Assembly: GCA_009845425.1 (NCBI GenBank)
Contig: VXZQ01000013.1
Location: 1-33,228, forward strand
Reading direction: 5' to 3'
From: Holophagales bacterium
GTDB taxonomy: Bacteria > Acidobacteriota > Thermoanaerobaculia > Multivoradales > Multivoraceae
Length of the DNA: 33,228 bases
Part shown: piece after piece, positions 16,367 to 26,002 of the stretch
Layout of the letters: each line of letters opens with the position of its first letter
How positions within the stretch are numbered: position 1 is the first letter of the stretch
Made by a program: the position numbers and the translations under genes
Notes under the pieces: generated by a model
What the model was told of the DNA's origin: nothing
The model's database searches: none
Seen by the model: the letters and a program-made list of their open reading frames with translations, nothing else

Positions 16367-18007
16367 TCAGCCGCGGCGAATGACGGCCGTGTGGTACGGC
16401 TCAAGGTCGTCGATCGCCGACTCCGGCTCCCCCGTCTTCCACGCGAACAGTCGCACCGTGACCTCGGACGGCGTCACGTCGAAGAGCGCGAAGCCGTTCT
16501 TCTCGAAGGTCTCGCCGCGCACATCCTGCACCACCGCGGTGGCCGCCAGGGGTGGTGTCCCCCGCGCCGCCGACGGCCAGCCGGTCAGTGTGCCCAGCGG
16601 ACCGGTCAGAACCGCATGGACAGGGTTGGCCGAGAGATCCATGCTGCCGCTTCGTTCGAGAACGGAGTGGCCGATCGCGTGCAGGTCGCCCGAGAGAACG
16701 ATGCCGGCCCGCTGCCGCTGGGACGTCAGCGACTCCAGCAGGCGCTGATGCTGGCGCCACCAGCCTTCCTGCCAGAAGTACTTCTCCCGCTCCGTCGTCA
16801 GCCGGAAGTTGCTGCCCGCGAAGTCGCCGATCCGCGACACGGTGGCGCCGCCGTCGTCGAGGTCGGCGACGTCCGGATACCACTCCCGCCACTTCCCCGC
16901 CGACCAGCCGAACGGATGGGAAGGAACGTGGAACAACTGGGCCACCGCCTGGTCCCGCGTGCGCCGGTGCAGCCAGTGTTCCGTCTCCGGCGGCACCAGG
17001 CCCGCATGGACGCCCTTGAGCGACAGGTAGCGGGCACAGTCGTAGATCAGGACCTCGGCCAGCCGGCCGTAGCGGAACGTGCCGAAGGCCTCGGAGATCC
17101 CGGGCTCCCGGTCGCCGGCGCCCGTACCGGACATTGCAACCGGCCGTTCCACATCCGGCAGGAACTCCGGCAGGTAGGCGTTGCGGGTGAATCGGGCGAA
17201 CTCGACCTGGTAGCGGTCGGGCGGCAGAGTGACCATCTGCGGATCGGCATCGTCGTTCTCGTAGTAGTCGTGGTCGTCGCTCACGAAGTAGGAAGGCGTC
17301 GATCGCAACATGACGCCGTACAGCTCGGCGATCTGCGGTCCGACCGCGGCCTTGAGCGAGGTCTCGTTCCTCGTTCCGAGCGCGGGGAGGCTCAGGTCCA
17401 GCCAGCCGATCCGTTCGTAGAACTCCCGGGAACGCCGGCCTCGTTCCTCGCCGCGGTTGTAGAGCACCGTGCGCTGGTCCCAGTAGATGTGGTCGCCGAT
17501 CGCGATCAGCGCCCGCGGGCGGAAGGAGAGCGCCCGCCTCAACAGCCGGCGGCGAACCGCCAACGGCAGGAAGAAGCCCGCCTCGGGATGGCCGCCGGCG
17601 CAGGTGTAGGCGAGGAACCGCACCGACTCGGGTTGGGCCGAGGGCAGCGGGAACGTGCGGAGCGGCCACGGGTCGGACAACGTCTCGCCGCCGCCGAGCA
17701 GTTGCAGGGTGTACTCGGTGTCCGGTTCCAGACCAGGCGCGTCGAAGGAAAAGAAACGCCTGTCCGTGTCCGTGCTCCTGCCCGCGACCAGGCGGCCGCC
17801 AATGCGCAGTTCCGGCACGAAGTCGAGCGACTCGCCGAATGAGCACTTGAGCGCCACCCGGTTGTGGTTGGCCGCCGGAATCAGGTGCTGAAGCCGCCCG
17901 GCCCGCCAGCCGTCGTCGGAAAGCGCCGGCGAACGGCTGAGGCCGGTTCCGGCGGCCGCGGCGGCCGCGGTGGCGATGAAGCGCCTCCGGGTCCAGACAG
18001 AGGTCAT
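16367..18007 (-). CDS. PhoD-like alkaline phosphatase, Tat-exported
   Basis: 546 residues. ATG 18007 is chosen because GGAGGA precedes it and a twin-arginine signal follows (TRRRFIATAAAAAAG, residues 6-20). An N-terminal beta-sandwich (about 40-120) is followed by the metallophosphatase domain. Metal-ligand motifs are FLAYTCAGG (131-139), GDHIYWD (171-177), SDDHDYYEND (243-252) and GDLHAIGH in the C-terminal third. PhoD-type enzymes are periplasmic or secreted Ca/Fe phosphodiesterases or monoesterases that release phosphate. This belongs to the broad PhoD superfamily, and the exact substrate is uncertain. Its start overlaps the stop of the metalloprotease gene by four bases (ATGA), so the two are translationally coupled. 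No Pho-box was recognised. Confidence 0.9.
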   Translation of the reverse strand: MTSVWTRRRFIATAAAAAAGTGLSRSPALSDDGWRAGRLQHLIPAANHNRVALKCSFGESLDFVPELRIGGRLVAGRSTDTDRRFFSFDAPGLEPDTEYTLQLLGGGETLSDPWPLRTFPLPSAQPESVRFLAYTCAGGHPEAGFFLPLAVRRRLLRRALSFRPRALIAIGDHIYWDQRTVLYNRGEERGRRSREFYERIGWLDLSLPALGTRNETSLKAAVGPQIAELYGVMLRSTPSYFVSDDHDYYENDDADPQMVTLPPDRYQVEFARFTRNAYLPEFLPDVERPVAMSGTGAGDREPGISEAFGTFRYGRLAEVLIYDCARYLSLKGVHAGLVPPETEHWLHRRTRDQAVAQLFHVPSHPFGWSAGKWREWYPDVADLDDGGATVSRIGDFAGSNFRLTTEREKYFWQEGWWRQHQRLLESLTSQRQRAGIVLSGDLHAIGHSVLERSGSMDLSANPVHAVLTGPLGTLTGWPSAARGTPPLAATAVVQDVRGETFEKNGFALFDVTPSEVTVRLFAWKTGEPESAIDDLEPYHTAVIRRG

Positions 18008-18642
18008 GGTTCGGTTCCTCCGAGGAAGGACCGTAGCCGCGCGCGGTCGAGGTCGGTCAACGGCAGGAATCGCGGATGGTTGCTGCTGCGTGCCGACGTG
18101 TCGCAGGGCTGGCACATCAGAACACCCGGCTGGCGAATGTGCTTCAGGCCAAGGACATGCCCGAACTCGTGCGCGATCACGTTAAGCACGACGTTGTCGC
18201 GCTCGTCGCCTGAAGGAATGGCGACGAAGTAGCGGCCATCGTCGCCGTAGGGCCAGGCGAAGGGCATGAGATTCTGGGCCGAGAGCAGCACGACGACCTC
18301 CGCGTCCACGCGGAGGAGCGCTTCCGGCGGTTGCGGCCCCGGAGTCGACGGATCGAGGCGCCCGGCAAGCTGCGAGAGCTGGTGGGCGTAGTTCTCGAAC
18401 GGCCGCAGTTCTTCCGGCGGAGCCTGGTGTCCCGGCTCCGAAAACGGCCCGGCCAGTCCCAGTTCCGAGACTGTCCCGTTCCAGAAGGAAACCGCCTCGG
18501 CCACCATGGCGACACGCTCGTCATCCGCATCGGCTACGAAGACGGCGACCCGCCTGGGCTCGCCGACCGCCGGCTCCGAGGCGGCCGCAACTGGCAGAAT
18601 GCCCAGCGCAAGAACCAGGGTAGCCCTCCAGGAGAACGTCAC
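18004..18642 (-). CDS. Small exported matrixin-like zinc metalloprotease
   Basis: 212 residues from a GTG at 18642; an in-frame stop eight codons upstream rules out a longer start. Signal peptide TLVLALGILPVAAA (to about 21). The zinc motif HEFGHVLGLKH at 158-168 is a full HExxHxxGxxH metzincin site with catalytic Glu159, and GVLM (Met176) is a good Met-turn just after it. C177 and C180 are close by (MCQPC). The upstream part (RRVAVFVADADDERVAMVAEAVSFWNGTV) resembles the first strands and helix of reprolysin/matrixin-type domains. Probably a periplasmic or secreted endopeptidase; target unknown. It has no visible prodomain. Its start abuts the start of the divergent CocE hydrolase with no spacer. 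Confidence 0.82.
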   Translation of the reverse strand: MTFSWRATLVLALGILPVAAASEPAVGEPRRVAVFVADADDERVAMVAEAVSFWNGTVSELGLAGPFSEPGHQAPPEELRPFENYAHQLSQLAGRLDPSTPGPQPPEALLRVDAEVVVLLSAQNLMPFAWPYGDDGRYFVAIPSGDERDNVVLNVIAHEFGHVLGLKHIRQPGVLMCQPCDTSARSSNHPRFLPLTDLDRARLRSFLGGTEP

Positions 18643-20556
<1,914 letters not shown>

Positions 20557-20579
20557 GTACGGCACCGCCTACTGGGTGC

Positions 20580-20612
20580 GCCGGCGTCCCCGCCGGCATC
20601 CGCCGAAGGCGG
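20580..20612. terminator. Two adjacent hairpins between convergent genes
   Basis: GCCGGCG/CGCCGGC (20580-20586 with 20591-20597, 4-base loop) is followed at once by CCGCC/GGCGG (20600-20604 with 20608-20612, 3-base loop). Lying between the CocE and sulfatase stops, they could terminate both strands or be a REP-like palindromic element. There is no T-run on either side. Confidence 0.4.
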
Positions 20613-20627
20613 CATCCGTCAACGACG

Positions 20628-22025
20628 CTACGGCTCCAGCGGCGGCACCTTCTGCGAGAACTTCACTCCCGTCACCCGGTCCGTGTTATCCGCCCGCCGC
20701 CGGTGGCTGGCCGGAAAGTCCTCCGTCTCCTCGATCCAGACATCGAGCACGCGGCTCAACTGCCGGGCAATCCGCTCCACTTCCGGCCGGCCGGCAAGGT
20801 TGACCAGTTCGTGGGGATCGGCCTCCAGGTCGTAGACCTCGACCGCCGGCCGCGGCGCCTCGAACAGGCGCGCCTGACCCGGAGTCAACGTCCCTGACTC
20901 GCGGCGCCCGGTCAGGCTGTACCAGGAGGCGCTGCGCGAGGCGTCGGCCGGCGTGCACAGGGGCAGTTCCGTGTAGGCGTTGCGAATCAGCTTGTAGCGC
21001 ACGCCCCGCACCGTTCGGATGTGCTCGTCGCAGTTGTGCCAGTTGCGCTCCGCGAACACGTACTCGCGCCCGGGCACGGTCTGGTCGGTCAAGGCGGCCG
21101 CGAAGCTTGAACCGTGGAAGCTCGCAGGCGTCTCCGCGCCGGCCGCTTCGAGCAGCGTCGGAGCGAGATCGATCATGCTGGCGAGCCCCGCATAGCGGAC
21201 GCCGGCGGGCGCTACGCCGGGCCACGAGATGATGAGTGGCGTGCGGATGCCGGCGTCGTAGGCGGTCGCCTTGGCCCGGGGAAAGGGCGCGCCGTTGTCA
21301 CTCAGGAAAACGACGAGCGTGTCTTCACGGAGCTCGCGGCGATCCAGCTCGGCCAGCATCCGGCCGACTCGTAAGTCCATACGGGCGATCTCGTCGTAGT
21401 ACAGGGCCAGGTCTTCCCGCGTCGCGGCGTCGTCGACGAGATATGGCGGCACGAAGACCTCCGCCGGATCGTGCGGCGAGTCGATGGCGCCGGCCGAGTA
21501 CGGCCGATGCGGATCCCGGAAGCCGACCCAGAGGAAGAACGGCCGTTCGGCCGCCTGGTCGAGAAACTCGGGCAGGTCCTCCCAGGTCTCCTCCGAGAAC
21601 CAGTCGAACTGCCGTTCACCGGCCCGACCGTAGTGGGTCTTCCGCATGTGCCCGGTGAAGTAACCCTGCCTGGCCAGCAGGCTCGGTAGCAGTTCGACGC
21701 CTTCGGGCAGCGGGCTGTGCAGGTCCTCGGCCCCGGTCGCGTGCGGATACCGGCCGGACAGGATGCTGATCCGCGACGGACTGCAGGACGCCGTGGTCAG
21801 GAACGCATTCTCGAAGACCACGCCGGACGCCGCCAGCGCGTCCAGGTTCGGCGTCCGCACGACCGGGTTGCCGTAGGCGCCGAAGTCCGACCAGCCGGCG
21901 TCGTCGGCGACGAAGACGAGGATGTTCGGAGGCTCATCCACGCCGCGCGCGGGCGAGGTCATCGCCGCGGCCAGGAGGAGCCCGAGGCCCAAGTGTCCGA
22001 GGACCGAAGGCAACGAGCGGCGCAT
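20628..22025 (-). CDS. Sulfatase (heparan N-sulfatase-like), exported
   Basis: 465 residues from ATG 22025. Signal peptide HLGLGLLLAAAMTSPARG. Sulfatase S1 core: NILVFVADDAGWSDFG (D41, D42 metal ligands), C81-S-P-S-R85, the formylglycine site (Cys type, needing FGE maturation), GRYPHATG, and LSDNGAPFPRAK with Asp-Asn ligands. The SCSPSR context, FFLWVGFRDPHRPY and short C-terminal part look like the N-sulfoglucosamine sulfohydrolase branch, so sulfated glycans are likely substrates; that is a family-level inference. 26 bases separate it from the P5 stop upstream on the same strand, with no SD or promoter in between, so it should be co-transcribed with P5. No FGE gene lies in the window. Confidence 0.92.
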   Translation of the reverse strand: MRRSLPSVLGHLGLGLLLAAAMTSPARGVDEPPNILVFVADDAGWSDFGAYGNPVVRTPNLDALAASGVVFENAFLTTASCSPSRISILSGRYPHATGAEDLHSPLPEGVELLPSLLARQGYFTGHMRKTHYGRAGERQFDWFSEETWEDLPEFLDQAAERPFFLWVGFRDPHRPYSAGAIDSPHDPAEVFVPPYLVDDAATREDLALYYDEIARMDLRVGRMLAELDRRELREDTLVVFLSDNGAPFPRAKATAYDAGIRTPLIISWPGVAPAGVRYAGLASMIDLAPTLLEAAGAETPASFHGSSFAAALTDQTVPGREYVFAERNWHNCDEHIRTVRGVRYKLIRNAYTELPLCTPADASRSASWYSLTGRRESGTLTPGQARLFEAPRPAVEVYDLEADPHELVNLAGRPEVERIARQLSRVLDVWIEETEDFPASHRRRADNTDRVTGVKFSQKVPPLEP

Positions 22026-22051
22026 GGGCTCAGGCGGCCCGGGGTGTCGGA

Positions 22052-23140
22052 CTACTCTCCTCCGCCCGCGGCGGCGATCGCGTCAGCCTCCAGCAGCCGG
22101 GCGCCGCGCATCACGTTGCCCAGCGCGTAGTTGCCCTCGTGGCAGGCGTACTCGAACACCTTGTTGGGAGTCGAGCGCCACACGTACTCGCCGCTCCAGG
22201 CCGTCTCCCAAACATTCGGATCCTCGACCGTGAAGCCGTAGAGCAGGTTGCCGTCGGCCAGACGCTGGAAGCGCTCCACCACGTGCAGGTCCTTCGTCGC
22301 CGAACCGAGGGCCGGTTCTTCGCCAAAGTTCGTCGTGTCGACGACCAGGGTGTCGCCCTCCCACCAGCCGATCGAGTCACCCATCCACCGGCGCTCCGCG
22401 GCCGGCGCGTGCTCGCCGCCTATCCGCACGACGCGGGCGTCGTGGACCATCTCGATCAGGATCATCACGTGGTTCCCGGTCTGCACGATCCGCTTGTGGT
22501 TGTTGTAGAGCGCCGGCAACATCGGCGGCCCGCCGGTCGAGCTGAACCCGAGCAAGCAGCGCTCCGGAAGCGGCCGCTGCTCCATGTTGTCGTAGGGGCC
22601 GGAACCGTCCTCGTTCTCCTCCAGCCACCAGGCGGTGCCCGTGTTCTTGTGGCCGAACGCGGAGAACTGCGCCGCGGCCCGCGCCATGCCGGCAGGCGTC
22701 ATCTCCGGATGCTGGCCGTTGGGCGGGTCGGTGATGATCGAGGTCCGCCACTTGCCGTCGATCCTGATCACGTTGTCGCCAGGATCCATGTAGAAGGCGT
22801 TGTAGCCGCCGCTGCCGCCCGATGCGACCTCGAGCCCCGGATCGAAGATCGGCGCCCCGCCCACTGGCGGCGCTTCGCGGTTCGGGTCGCTCGGCTTGTA
22901 GTCCGCCTCGTAGATCTCTGCCTTGCGGCGGGCGATCGCCGCCGCCTCTTCGTCCGTCAGGGTCAGTCGGTCGCCGAACTCCCGCGGCCGAGTTAGCGGC
23001 GTCAGGGTCGCCACGTTGTAAGCGCCGGAGAGGTCCGGCTTGCCGTCGGGCCGTCGCGGGACGTCGTCCTGGGCGGCAACGGCCATCGGTGCGGCCAGAA
23101 GAACCGTCAGGCTCAGGAGAAGAACACGCTCAGACTTCAT
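22052..23140 (-). CDS. Secreted P-family protein P5
   Basis: 362 residues. ATG 23140 is chosen over one 42 bases upstream because AAGGAGGTG precedes it and a signal peptide (VLLLSLTVLLAAPMAVAAQ) follows. Family blocks: RRPDGKPDLSGAYNVATLTPLTRP (29-52), GGYNAFYMDPG (111-121), RTSIITDPPNGQ, GPYDN, PERC (C194), YNNHKRIVQTGNHVMILIEMVHDAR (212-236), WWEGDTLVV (259-267) and EYACHEGNY (330-338, C333, H334), then NVMRGARLLEADA and a Gly-rich tail. It is closest to P2 in layout. Function unknown. Between it and the TonB-like gene lie a hairpin and a -10-like TACCGT, so it may start a separate transcript ending with the sulfatase. Confidence 0.88.
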   Translation of the reverse strand: MKSERVLLLSLTVLLAAPMAVAAQDDVPRRPDGKPDLSGAYNVATLTPLTRPREFGDRLTLTDEEAAAIARRKAEIYEADYKPSDPNREAPPVGGAPIFDPGLEVASGGSGGYNAFYMDPGDNVIRIDGKWRTSIITDPPNGQHPEMTPAGMARAAAQFSAFGHKNTGTAWWLEENEDGSGPYDNMEQRPLPERCLLGFSSTGGPPMLPALYNNHKRIVQTGNHVMILIEMVHDARVVRIGGEHAPAAERRWMGDSIGWWEGDTLVVDTTNFGEEPALGSATKDLHVVERFQRLADGNLLYGFTVEDPNVWETAWSGEYVWRSTPNKVFEYACHEGNYALGNVMRGARLLEADAIAAAGGGE

Positions 23141-23172
23141 CCGGCACCTCCTTGTAGGCAGGTTGAAGGTCA

Positions 23173-23178
23173 ACGGTA
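23173..23178 (-). promoter_or_regulatory. -10-like element TACCGT for P5
   Basis: TACCGT on the minus strand, 32 bases before ATG 23140 and just downstream of the hairpin at 23184-23202. Confidence 0.3.
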
Positions 23179-23183
23179 CCACC

Positions 23184-23202
23184 AGGGCCCGGCCAGGGCC
23201 CT
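23184..23202 (-). terminator. Perfect 7-bp hairpin at the end of the TonB-like gene
   Basis: AGGGCCC and GGGCCCT (23184-23190 and 23196-23202) pair around a 5-base loop, overlapping the stop codon of the TonB-like gene. GC-rich stem without a T-run; could attenuate or end the upstream transcript. Confidence 0.4.
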
Positions 23203-23701
23203 ACTCGAGCTGAAAGTTGACAGTGATGTTCCAGTGGACGGCGACCGGCTGCCCATCCAGTAGGGCCGGCTCGAACCTCCACTGCCTCAGGGCCACGACG
23301 GCTGCTTCAGTCAGGCCCATCTCGAGTCCCTTCAAGACCTCGACATCCTCCCGGACCTCACCCTGCTCATCGATTGTCAGTCGCAGGATCACCTTGCCCT
23401 CAATGCGGGCTTTCCTGGCGTTGTCCGTGTACGTCGGCTGAACCGTGTAGGTCCTCACCGGACGTATGAAGTCGCCCTCGGCCTCCCCAACATGAATGGG
23501 CTGCGGTTCACGGGCCACATACTCGCGCGAGGCCTCGCCCACGACTGGAGGCTCCCGTGCAGGCTCCCGATCGCCGAAGACGTCCAGGATGTCCGGCGGC
23601 AGTTGGGAGTACACAAGAGTGCCCAGACCGTACAGGATCGCGGCAAGGATGACTGCCACCGCCGCAATCTTTGCCAAGTCGACCCAGGGGCCCGCTGTCA
23701 C
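23201..23701 (-). CDS. TonB family energy-transducer-like protein
   Basis: 166 residues from a GTG at 23701 with only a weak SD. One membrane segment (IAAVAVILAAILYGLGTLVYS, about 12-32) is followed by a short spacer and a TonB C-terminal domain (about 85-165): VQPTYTDNARKARIEGKVILRLTIDEQG, VLKGLEMGLTEAAVVALRQWRFEPALLDGQPVAVHWNITVNF (key residues ARIEG, QWRFEPA, NF). TonB carries proton-motive energy to outer-membrane receptors. This one has no long Pro-rich linker (only about 50 residues between anchor and domain), so it may not span the periplasm and might do another job. No ExbB/ExbD is nearby. It lies eleven bases after the DUF6152 gene inside the P-family operon, linking the family to outer-membrane or export processes. 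Confidence 0.85.
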   Translation of the reverse strand: MTAGPWVDLAKIAAVAVILAAILYGLGTLVYSQLPPDILDVFGDREPAREPPVVGEASREYVAREPQPIHVGEAEGDFIRPVRTYTVQPTYTDNARKARIEGKVILRLTIDEQGEVREDVEVLKGLEMGLTEAAVVALRQWRFEPALLDGQPVAVHWNITVNFQLE

Positions 23702-23712
23702 GCTTTCACGCC

Positions 23713-24174
23713 CTACGGCTGACCGGACGACTCTCGATCGTCGTACGGCGCGCCAGTGCCGGACGATCCCGCGAACAGCCGGCGGCCGTCCGGCAGCGTC
23801 ACGTCACGGCCGTTCGCCCGCGGCGCTCCGTCGATCGCCTGGTAGCCCTCGACGAGGACCTCGGTGCCGGGAGCGACCGAGTTCTTCTTCCAGCCCCGGC
23901 GAACCAGGGCGCCCGGCGGGCCGCATTCGACCATCCAGGCCGTTACCGTTCCCTCGTCGTCCGTAACGTCGATGTGGATCCACGCGTGCGGGTTCACCCA
24001 CTCGACCTTCGTCACCTTGCCGCGCAGCCGAACCGGCTTCGTCGCGTCGAACTCGGCGGCGAAAGCGTGGTGTGCGGCCGCCGGCTCGGGCGACGCCAAG
24101 AAGGTGAACGCCAGTGCAACGGCGAGTCCGAGCACTGGTATGGCGGCTCGGGCAACGTACGACTTCGTTCTCAT
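23713..24174 (-). CDS. DUF6152 family secreted protein
   Basis: 153 residues. ATG 24174 is fixed by AGGAGGA and by the signal peptide (AAIPVLGLAVALAFTFLA, cleavage at AAA-HHAF near 34). The mature protein begins HHAFAAEFD and carries LRGKVTKVEWVNPHAWIHIDV, WMVECGPPGALVRRGW, GTEVLVEGYQAIDG and NGRDVTLPDGRRLFAGSSGTG, the DUF6152 pattern: a small OB-like beta-barrel with an N-terminal double His. Function is unknown; His35-His36 at the mature N-terminus and His63 could bind a metal, which is inference. Located 28 bases after the VOC-P6 fusion and eleven before the TonB-like gene on the same strand. The DUF6152/P-family pairing is worth checking across genomes. Confidence 0.85.
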   Translation of the reverse strand: MRTKSYVARAAIPVLGLAVALAFTFLASPEPAAAHHAFAAEFDATKPVRLRGKVTKVEWVNPHAWIHIDVTDDEGTVTAWMVECGPPGALVRRGWKKNSVAPGTEVLVEGYQAIDGAPRANGRDVTLPDGRRLFAGSSGTGAPYDDRESSGQP

Positions 24175-24202
24175 TCTCACGATCCTCCTGATGGCTACGG
24201 CT

Positions 24203-26002
24203 CTACCGCGCGCCCGAACCCGTCTCCGCCGCGGCCGCGGCCTCTTCACGGTCCCGGGCGCGGGCGCCGGAGAGGATGTTCGTCATCCCGTAGTTTCCTT
24301 CGTGGCAGGCGTACTCGACGAGTTCGTACTGCTCGTTGTCGAGCTCGAACTCGAACCGGCCGGTCCACGGCTGAGTCCAGACGGTCGGGTCCTCGACGGT
24401 GAAGCGGTACTCGAGCCGGTTTGGACCGAGCCGCGTGTAGCGCTCGGTGAGCTTCATGTTCTCGCTCGAACCACGGTAGTTCGTGCGGCCGTTGAAGCCC
24501 GTGGTCTCCACCACCAGGGTGTCACCCTCCCAGCGACCCTGGGGATCGCCCAACCACTGCCTGATCCCGGGGCCGAGCGGCTCCCGCTCGGTCGTGGGGA
24601 CGACGCGCGTCTCGTGGATCATCTCCTTCTGGATGGCAACGAAGCCGGGGCTTTGGCTGATCTGCAAACCGTTGTTGTAGATCGAGGGCATCATCATGCC
24701 CGGCAGTCCCCGGCTGATGCAGCGGACGTAGGCGCTCAGGTCCTCCGGCCCCGCCGGCCGGCGCCTTACGTAGTCGCCGAACGACTGGCGGGCGTTGCGC
24801 TGTCGCTCCAGGGCCTCCTCCGTGAGCGGCGGAATGCGCCCGTCCGGCGGATCGATGATCATCGCCACCTGGCGCGACGGCGCCGACTTGACGTAGCCGA
24901 GCGTCGTGTCGCGCCACTCGCGTTCGTAGCCCCAGATGCTTCCGAGGGTGCCGCGCTCTCGGCGGGCTGCCGCCTCCTCGGCGGTCAGTTCCTCGACGTC
25001 AGCCAGCTCCTCCGGCCGTTCGAGCGGAATGCCGTGGGCCTTGTTTCCGGACCACATTCCCTGCAGGTCGGGCGTCCCCCAGGGCGTCCGCGGCACGACG
25101 TACGGCTCGGCCGAGGCGACCTCGGCGGCATCCGATCCGAAGTCGGCGTCGACGCCCCGCCAGCCCGGTTCGATCACCGCCACGCGCACGTTGTCGGGAG
25201 CGGAGACGAAACCGCGCTTCGCCTCGGAGCGGCCTCCCGCCGGCCGCTCGGGATCCATCGTGAAACGGACACCACGGTCGCGCAGGCCGACTGCCGCGGT
25301 GTCCAGATCAGCGACCTCGAAGGCCAGGTGGTCGATCGCCCGGCCGGCGCTCGGCGCCGGCTGGCCCTCGGGGTGCTCCGAGGCGAACAACCAGACCTCG
25401 CCGAAGCGAAGGCCGTCCTGCACTCCGCGCAGGCTCTCCGGCACGCCGCCGAAGGTCTCGCGGTACCAACCAAGGGTTCGCTCCGGATCGCTCGCGCTCA
25501 GGTGAACGTGGTGGAAGCCCAGCGTGTCCGGGTCTTCGACGACCTCGATGCGTGTACCCCAGGGATCGAAGATGCGTCCGACCTTGAACAGACCGGGCTC
25601 TTCACGGAGAGTCGAGCCGTCGTCATAGCGCTGGAGGCGAACCCCGGAGCCACGCACGCCGACCGCCTCCAGTTCGGCCATCTTCTCCTCGACATCCGCG
25701 AACGAAAAGCCGATGTGGTCGATGCCGGTGCCCTGGCTGGCGCCCATGATCGGGCCCTGGTTGAACTCGATCACCGCGTTGCCGCAGTCGATCGCCTCGG
25801 CACGGCCCTCGATCGGCTTGCAGTCCAGGTGGCGCGCGTACCACTTGACCGCCTCGCTGCGCGCGGAGGTCGTCAGTTGCACCGTCACGTCGCCGGCGGC
25901 CGCCGGGACCGCGGTCAGTCCCAGCAGGAGGGCGGCGGCAACGGCCGAAGCGCTAAGGATCGTCGCCGGTCGGGGTGTCTTCGCGTCGGCGTAGGTGGCC
26001 AT
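24203..26002 (-). CDS. Exported fusion: two VOC (glyoxalase-fold) domains plus P-family domain P6
   Basis: 599 residues. ATG 26002 is chosen for its GAGGAG SD and the signal peptide after it (SASAVAAALLLGLTAVPAAA, to about 36). VOC 1 spans about 40-155 (SEAVKWYARHLDCKP, GIDHIGFSFADVEEKMAELEAVG, IFDPWGTRIEVVEDP). VOC 2 spans about 162-280 (FHHVHLSASDPERTLGWYRETFGG, AIDHLAFEVADLD, VRVAVIEPG); His at HHVH and IDH could be metal ligands. From about 304 the P-family domain runs: WGTPDLQGMWSG, IDPPDGRIPPLT, C428 (VRC), YNNGLQISQSPGFVAIQKEMIHETR, WEGDTLVV (491-498) and EYACHEGNY (563-571, C566, H567). VOC proteins are usually cytoplasmic dioxygenases, isomerases or binding proteins, so an exported pair fused to this family is unusual and suggests the P domain acts on or senses a small molecule. 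Overlaps P7 by 50 bases. Confidence 0.88.
   Translation of the reverse strand: MATYADAKTPRPATILSASAVAAALLLGLTAVPAAAGDVTVQLTTSARSEAVKWYARHLDCKPIEGRAEAIDCGNAVIEFNQGPIMGASQGTGIDHIGFSFADVEEKMAELEAVGVRGSGVRLQRYDDGSTLREEPGLFKVGRIFDPWGTRIEVVEDPDTLGFHHVHLSASDPERTLGWYRETFGGVPESLRGVQDGLRFGEVWLFASEHPEGQPAPSAGRAIDHLAFEVADLDTAAVGLRDRGVRFTMDPERPAGGRSEAKRGFVSAPDNVRVAVIEPGWRGVDADFGSDAAEVASAEPYVVPRTPWGTPDLQGMWSGNKAHGIPLERPEELADVEELTAEEAAARRERGTLGSIWGYEREWRDTTLGYVKSAPSRQVAMIIDPPDGRIPPLTEEALERQRNARQSFGDYVRRRPAGPEDLSAYVRCISRGLPGMMMPSIYNNGLQISQSPGFVAIQKEMIHETRVVPTTEREPLGPGIRQWLGDPQGRWEGDTLVVETTGFNGRTNYRGSSENMKLTERYTRLGPNRLEYRFTVEDPTVWTQPWTGRFEFELDNEQYELVEYACHEGNYGMTNILSGARARDREEAAAAAETGSGAR

Noticed and set aside
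16391..17842. Two long open frames (483 and 481 residues) within the PhoD gene
   Set aside because: Shadows of a long GC-rich gene whose own frame has a Tat signal and all PhoD metal motifs.
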